Source of the DNA: Rhodocytophaga rosea
GTDB lineage: Bacteria; Bacteroidota; Bacteroidia; Cytophagales; 172606-1
Assembly (NCBI RefSeq): GCF_010119975.1
Contig: NZ_CP048222.1
Location: forward strand, 930,001-994,000
DNA: 64,000 nucleotides
Reading direction: 5' to 3'
The first letter of the stretch is position 1. Each line of letters starts with the position of its first letter. The notes beneath the pieces were generated by a model that was given only the letters and a program-made list of their open reading frames with translations, did no database searches and had not been told where the DNA came from. Positions 62,110 through 64,000 of the stretch are shown here, one piece after another. The position numbers and the translations under genes were made by a program.

Positions 62110-62961
62110 ATGAACAATAACGAACTTAAAGCATTAGTATCGCTCTTGGATGATGAAGACAAAGAAATCCAGCTACACGTTGAGCAAAAAATTATTTCTC
62201 TGGGAGATGCCGTAATTCCCTTTCTGGAAGAAGAATGGGAGAACAATATGAACTTAACGGTTCAGAAAAAAATTGAAGACCTGATTCATGTACTGCAATT
62301 CGACAGTCTTAAAAACAGACTCAAAGCATGGAAAGAGACTGGTTCTCAGGATTTACTGGAAGGCATGTGGCTGGTAGCTACGTATCAATACCCTGATTTA
62401 GCACTGGAACGCTTAAAGAAAGACCTTGAGCAAATATATTATGAAGCCTGGCTTGAATTTAAAAATAATATTCATCCCTTCGACCAGGTAAAAATCCTCA
62501 ACAGCATCATGTTTGGCAAGCTGAAATTTGCAGCTAACACCAAAAATTTTCATGCCCCAGCCAACTGTATGCTTAACATTGTGCTGGATACCAAACGGGG
62601 TAATCCTATTTCGCTATGCGTGGTGTATATGCTGGTGGCGAATAAGCTTAAAATGCCGGTCTATGGCGTAAACCTTCCTAATCTGTTTGTGCTGACTTAT
62701 AAAACCAATGAATCGCAGTTTTATATCAATGTATTCAGCAAAGGTATTATTTTCTCTAAAGCCGATATTGATAAGTACATTGCCCAGCTGAACCTGCCGG
62801 CTTCCGATATTTTTTATCAGCCCTGTTCCAATATGGATATTATTAAAAGGGTGCTGCGTAATCTGATTATTTCCTTCGAAAAAACCAGTGATACCGACAA
62901 AATTCAGGAGATCAAACAATTGCTCCAGGTAATCTCCGATGAACCGGGCGATGCGATATGA
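62110..62961 (+). CDS. SirB1/transglutaminase-like family protein
   Basis: A 283-residue soluble protein (ATG at 62110 starting MNNNELKALVSLL; a TTG six codons earlier is in frame). The first ~80 residues look like a HEAT-type helical repeat, then the transglutaminase-like/SirB1 domain: APANCMLNIVLDTKRGNPISL and CVVYMLVANKLKMPVYGVNL, followed by NLFVLTY, with the typical Cys. Family members are found widely in Bacteroidota; activity is not established. Transcribed alone after the long AT-rich gap. Confidence 0.8.
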   Translation: MNNNELKALVSLLDDEDKEIQLHVEQKIISLGDAVIPFLEEEWENNMNLTVQKKIEDLIHVLQFDSLKNRLKAWKETGSQDLLEGMWLVATYQYPDLALERLKKDLEQIYYEAWLEFKNNIHPFDQVKILNSIMFGKLKFAANTKNFHAPANCMLNIVLDTKRGNPISLCVVYMLVANKLKMPVYGVNLPNLFVLTYKTNESQFYINVFSKGIIFSKADIDKYIAQLNLPASDIFYQPCSNMDIIKRVLRNLIISFEKTSDTDKIQEIKQLLQVISDEPGDAI

Positions 62962-63031
62962 GGGGATTATAGATTAAAAAACAGGAAGATAGTAAGGTTG
63001 GACTTGCTTGCTGGAAGCAGTTAGATGTTTC

Positions 63032-63838
63032 TCATTTCAATAGGTTTTCCAGGATATGTTGGGTTGCTGCATGATTTAATATGGTTCCATGTGTGGCTCC
63101 TTTTATCTCAAAAAACTTGTCTTTTTCCTTCAATAATGGCCTTATCTGGTAGGATACACTCCTTGCATTCTCATCTGTACCAATCACTATTACTGGAGAT
63201 TTACTTCTTTGCACATCCTTTTCAGTCTGGAACGTAAACCCAATTACTGCAGGCAACGGTGCGTATAAAGTAGCCAGAAAGCGGTCACTAAAATCACCGG
63301 TAGCAGAAGCAGCATCAATCAGAATAGTCATTTTGGGAAAATTATCAGCCGCCAGATGAGCGGCAATTCTGCCACCGAGTGAAAAGCCAACAATCATAAT
63401 CTGATTCTCTGAATACTTATCCTTTAATGCATTATATACAAGTTGAGCATCCGAATAAAAGTTCTCTATCGTAATTTTCCCTTTGCTCTTGCCCTGCTCC
63501 CGGTAATCAGTAATGAGTATATCGTAGTGCAATTTCAGAAACTGAGGCGCCATTTGCGCCCATTCCTTAATGGTACCTCCGTTGCCCTTCCAGAAACAAA
63601 TCACTCCCTTAGCACTATCTGCTTTGAAAAGCACACCATTCAGCACTCCCCCATCTTCAGCCTGGAAAGAAAGTTCTTCAACATTTCCCTCAAACTCATA
63701 AGAATAGGTAGCTGGAAGTACATACTCCTTAAACCGGTTTCCCTGCTCATCTTTAATTGAATACAAAAAAGCATAGGTTCCGAGGTAGACAGTGATTCCT
63801 ACAGCAACAAGAATGGGAATAAGTCGCTTTGTTTTCAT
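63032..63838 (-). CDS. Alpha/beta hydrolase, membrane-anchored
   Basis: A 268-residue hydrolase with an N-terminal membrane anchor (ILVAVGITVYLGTYAFLY, residues ~9-26). The catalytic fold shows a beta-strand CFWKGNGGTIKEW, the nucleophile elbow GFSLGGR (~151), an acid in the VIVIGTDENA region (~223), and the final His in KGATHGTILNH. It resembles the BAAT/BD-FAE-like hydrolases anchored to the inner membrane of Bacteroidota. Substrate unknown. It converges with the SirB1-like gene. Confidence 0.85.
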   Translation of the reverse strand: MKTKRLIPILVAVGITVYLGTYAFLYSIKDEQGNRFKEYVLPATYSYEFEGNVEELSFQAEDGGVLNGVLFKADSAKGVICFWKGNGGTIKEWAQMAPQFLKLHYDILITDYREQGKSKGKITIENFYSDAQLVYNALKDKYSENQIMIVGFSLGGRIAAHLAADNFPKMTILIDAASATGDFSDRFLATLYAPLPAVIGFTFQTEKDVQRSKSPVIVIGTDENARSVSYQIRPLLKEKDKFFEIKGATHGTILNHAATQHILENLLK

Positions 63839-64000
63839 AGGTATGTTTACACTTAGAGGCAGGTAAATACCTCTGCTTCAATTCTTCAATCAAAAAATAT
63901 AATAGGGGCGTATTATTGCACAACGCAGGTAGTACAATGCCTTAGTTGAATCAACATTGATACGTATACCTTTTGCTTACGCTTATTTCCGGGTATGTAC

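Overview
The window looks like chromosomal DNA of a Bacteroidota member, probably of the order Cytophagales. The pointers are a SusC/SusD outer-membrane pair, a BlaI/M56 pair whose M56 protein carries a TonB C-terminal domain, a LytTR response regulator, several Tat- or lipoprotein-signalled secreted enzymes, DUF2851, DUF983 and DUF6624 proteins, starts without clear Shine-Dalgarno sites, and moderate AT content. I cannot name a species. No rRNA or tRNA gene and no CRISPR array was recognised.

Layout. 1-5.8 kb: end of a FucP-like sugar transporter, a 2OG-Fe(II) oxygenase, a Bcr/CflA drug exporter, a DUF6624-like secreted protein and a Tat-exported Gfo/Idh/MocA oxidoreductase. 6.1-11.6 kb: a BlaI-type repressor gene cut in two by a 2.4 kb mobile element (IS91-type HUH transposase plus tyrosine recombinase), preceded by three near-identical operator-like dyads and followed by an M56 sensor protease and an S41 protease. 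11.8-12.3 kb: a strictly 21-bp-periodic repeat array. 12.5-24.9 kb: a lipoprotein, an MBL-fold hydrolase, a small lysine-rich protein, def, ruvX, a PAS/GAF histidine kinase, DUF2851, a kinase-fold protein, an alpha/beta hydrolase, methylmalonyl-CoA epimerase, an IscA-type protein and an Xaa-Pro aminopeptidase. 25.1-28.6 kb: paired DHFR-like and DoxX genes divergent from a GlxA-type regulator. 28.6-42.4 kb: small enzymes and regulators (VOC, CE6-type esterase, LLM oxidoreductase, DoxX, DUF983, AraC, two DinB, hemF, PAP2, LytTR), then ribE, hisB and a dicarboxylate symporter, with two frameshifted small genes. 42.7-45.4 kb: a TPR protein and a Tat-exported class V aminotransferase-fold protein.

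45.4-50.4 kb, minus strand: the most unusual region. Five tightly packed genes encode, in transcription order, a GNAT-like protein, a di-iron protein that matches cyanobacterial aldehyde-deformylating oxygenase (ADO) in ligand pattern and spacing, a fatty-acid desaturase-like membrane protein, a homologue of cyanobacterial acyl-ACP reductase (AAR), and a BtaA-like (DUF3419) aminocarboxypropyl transferase. AAR and ADO together form the known cyanobacterial alkane pathway. Finding both in one operon of a Bacteroidota-like genome, with a desaturase and an AdoMet-dependent lipid-headgroup-type enzyme, suggests a fatty-aldehyde-derived hydrocarbon or an unusual lipid. This is inference from motifs recalled from memory, not from a search.

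50.8-64 kb: a patatin-like protein with GTGTG in place of GxSxG, a YcgL-type nucleotidyltransferase, an acyl-CoA carboxylase beta subunit, the SusD/SusC pair, a 1.3 kb AT-rich gap, a SirB1/transglutaminase-like protein and an alpha/beta hydrolase.

Several small genes are broken: blaI by insertion, a PH-like gene and a CPCC-family gene by single-base shifts, and perhaps the M56 gene by a late stop. They may reflect recent decay or sequencing errors.
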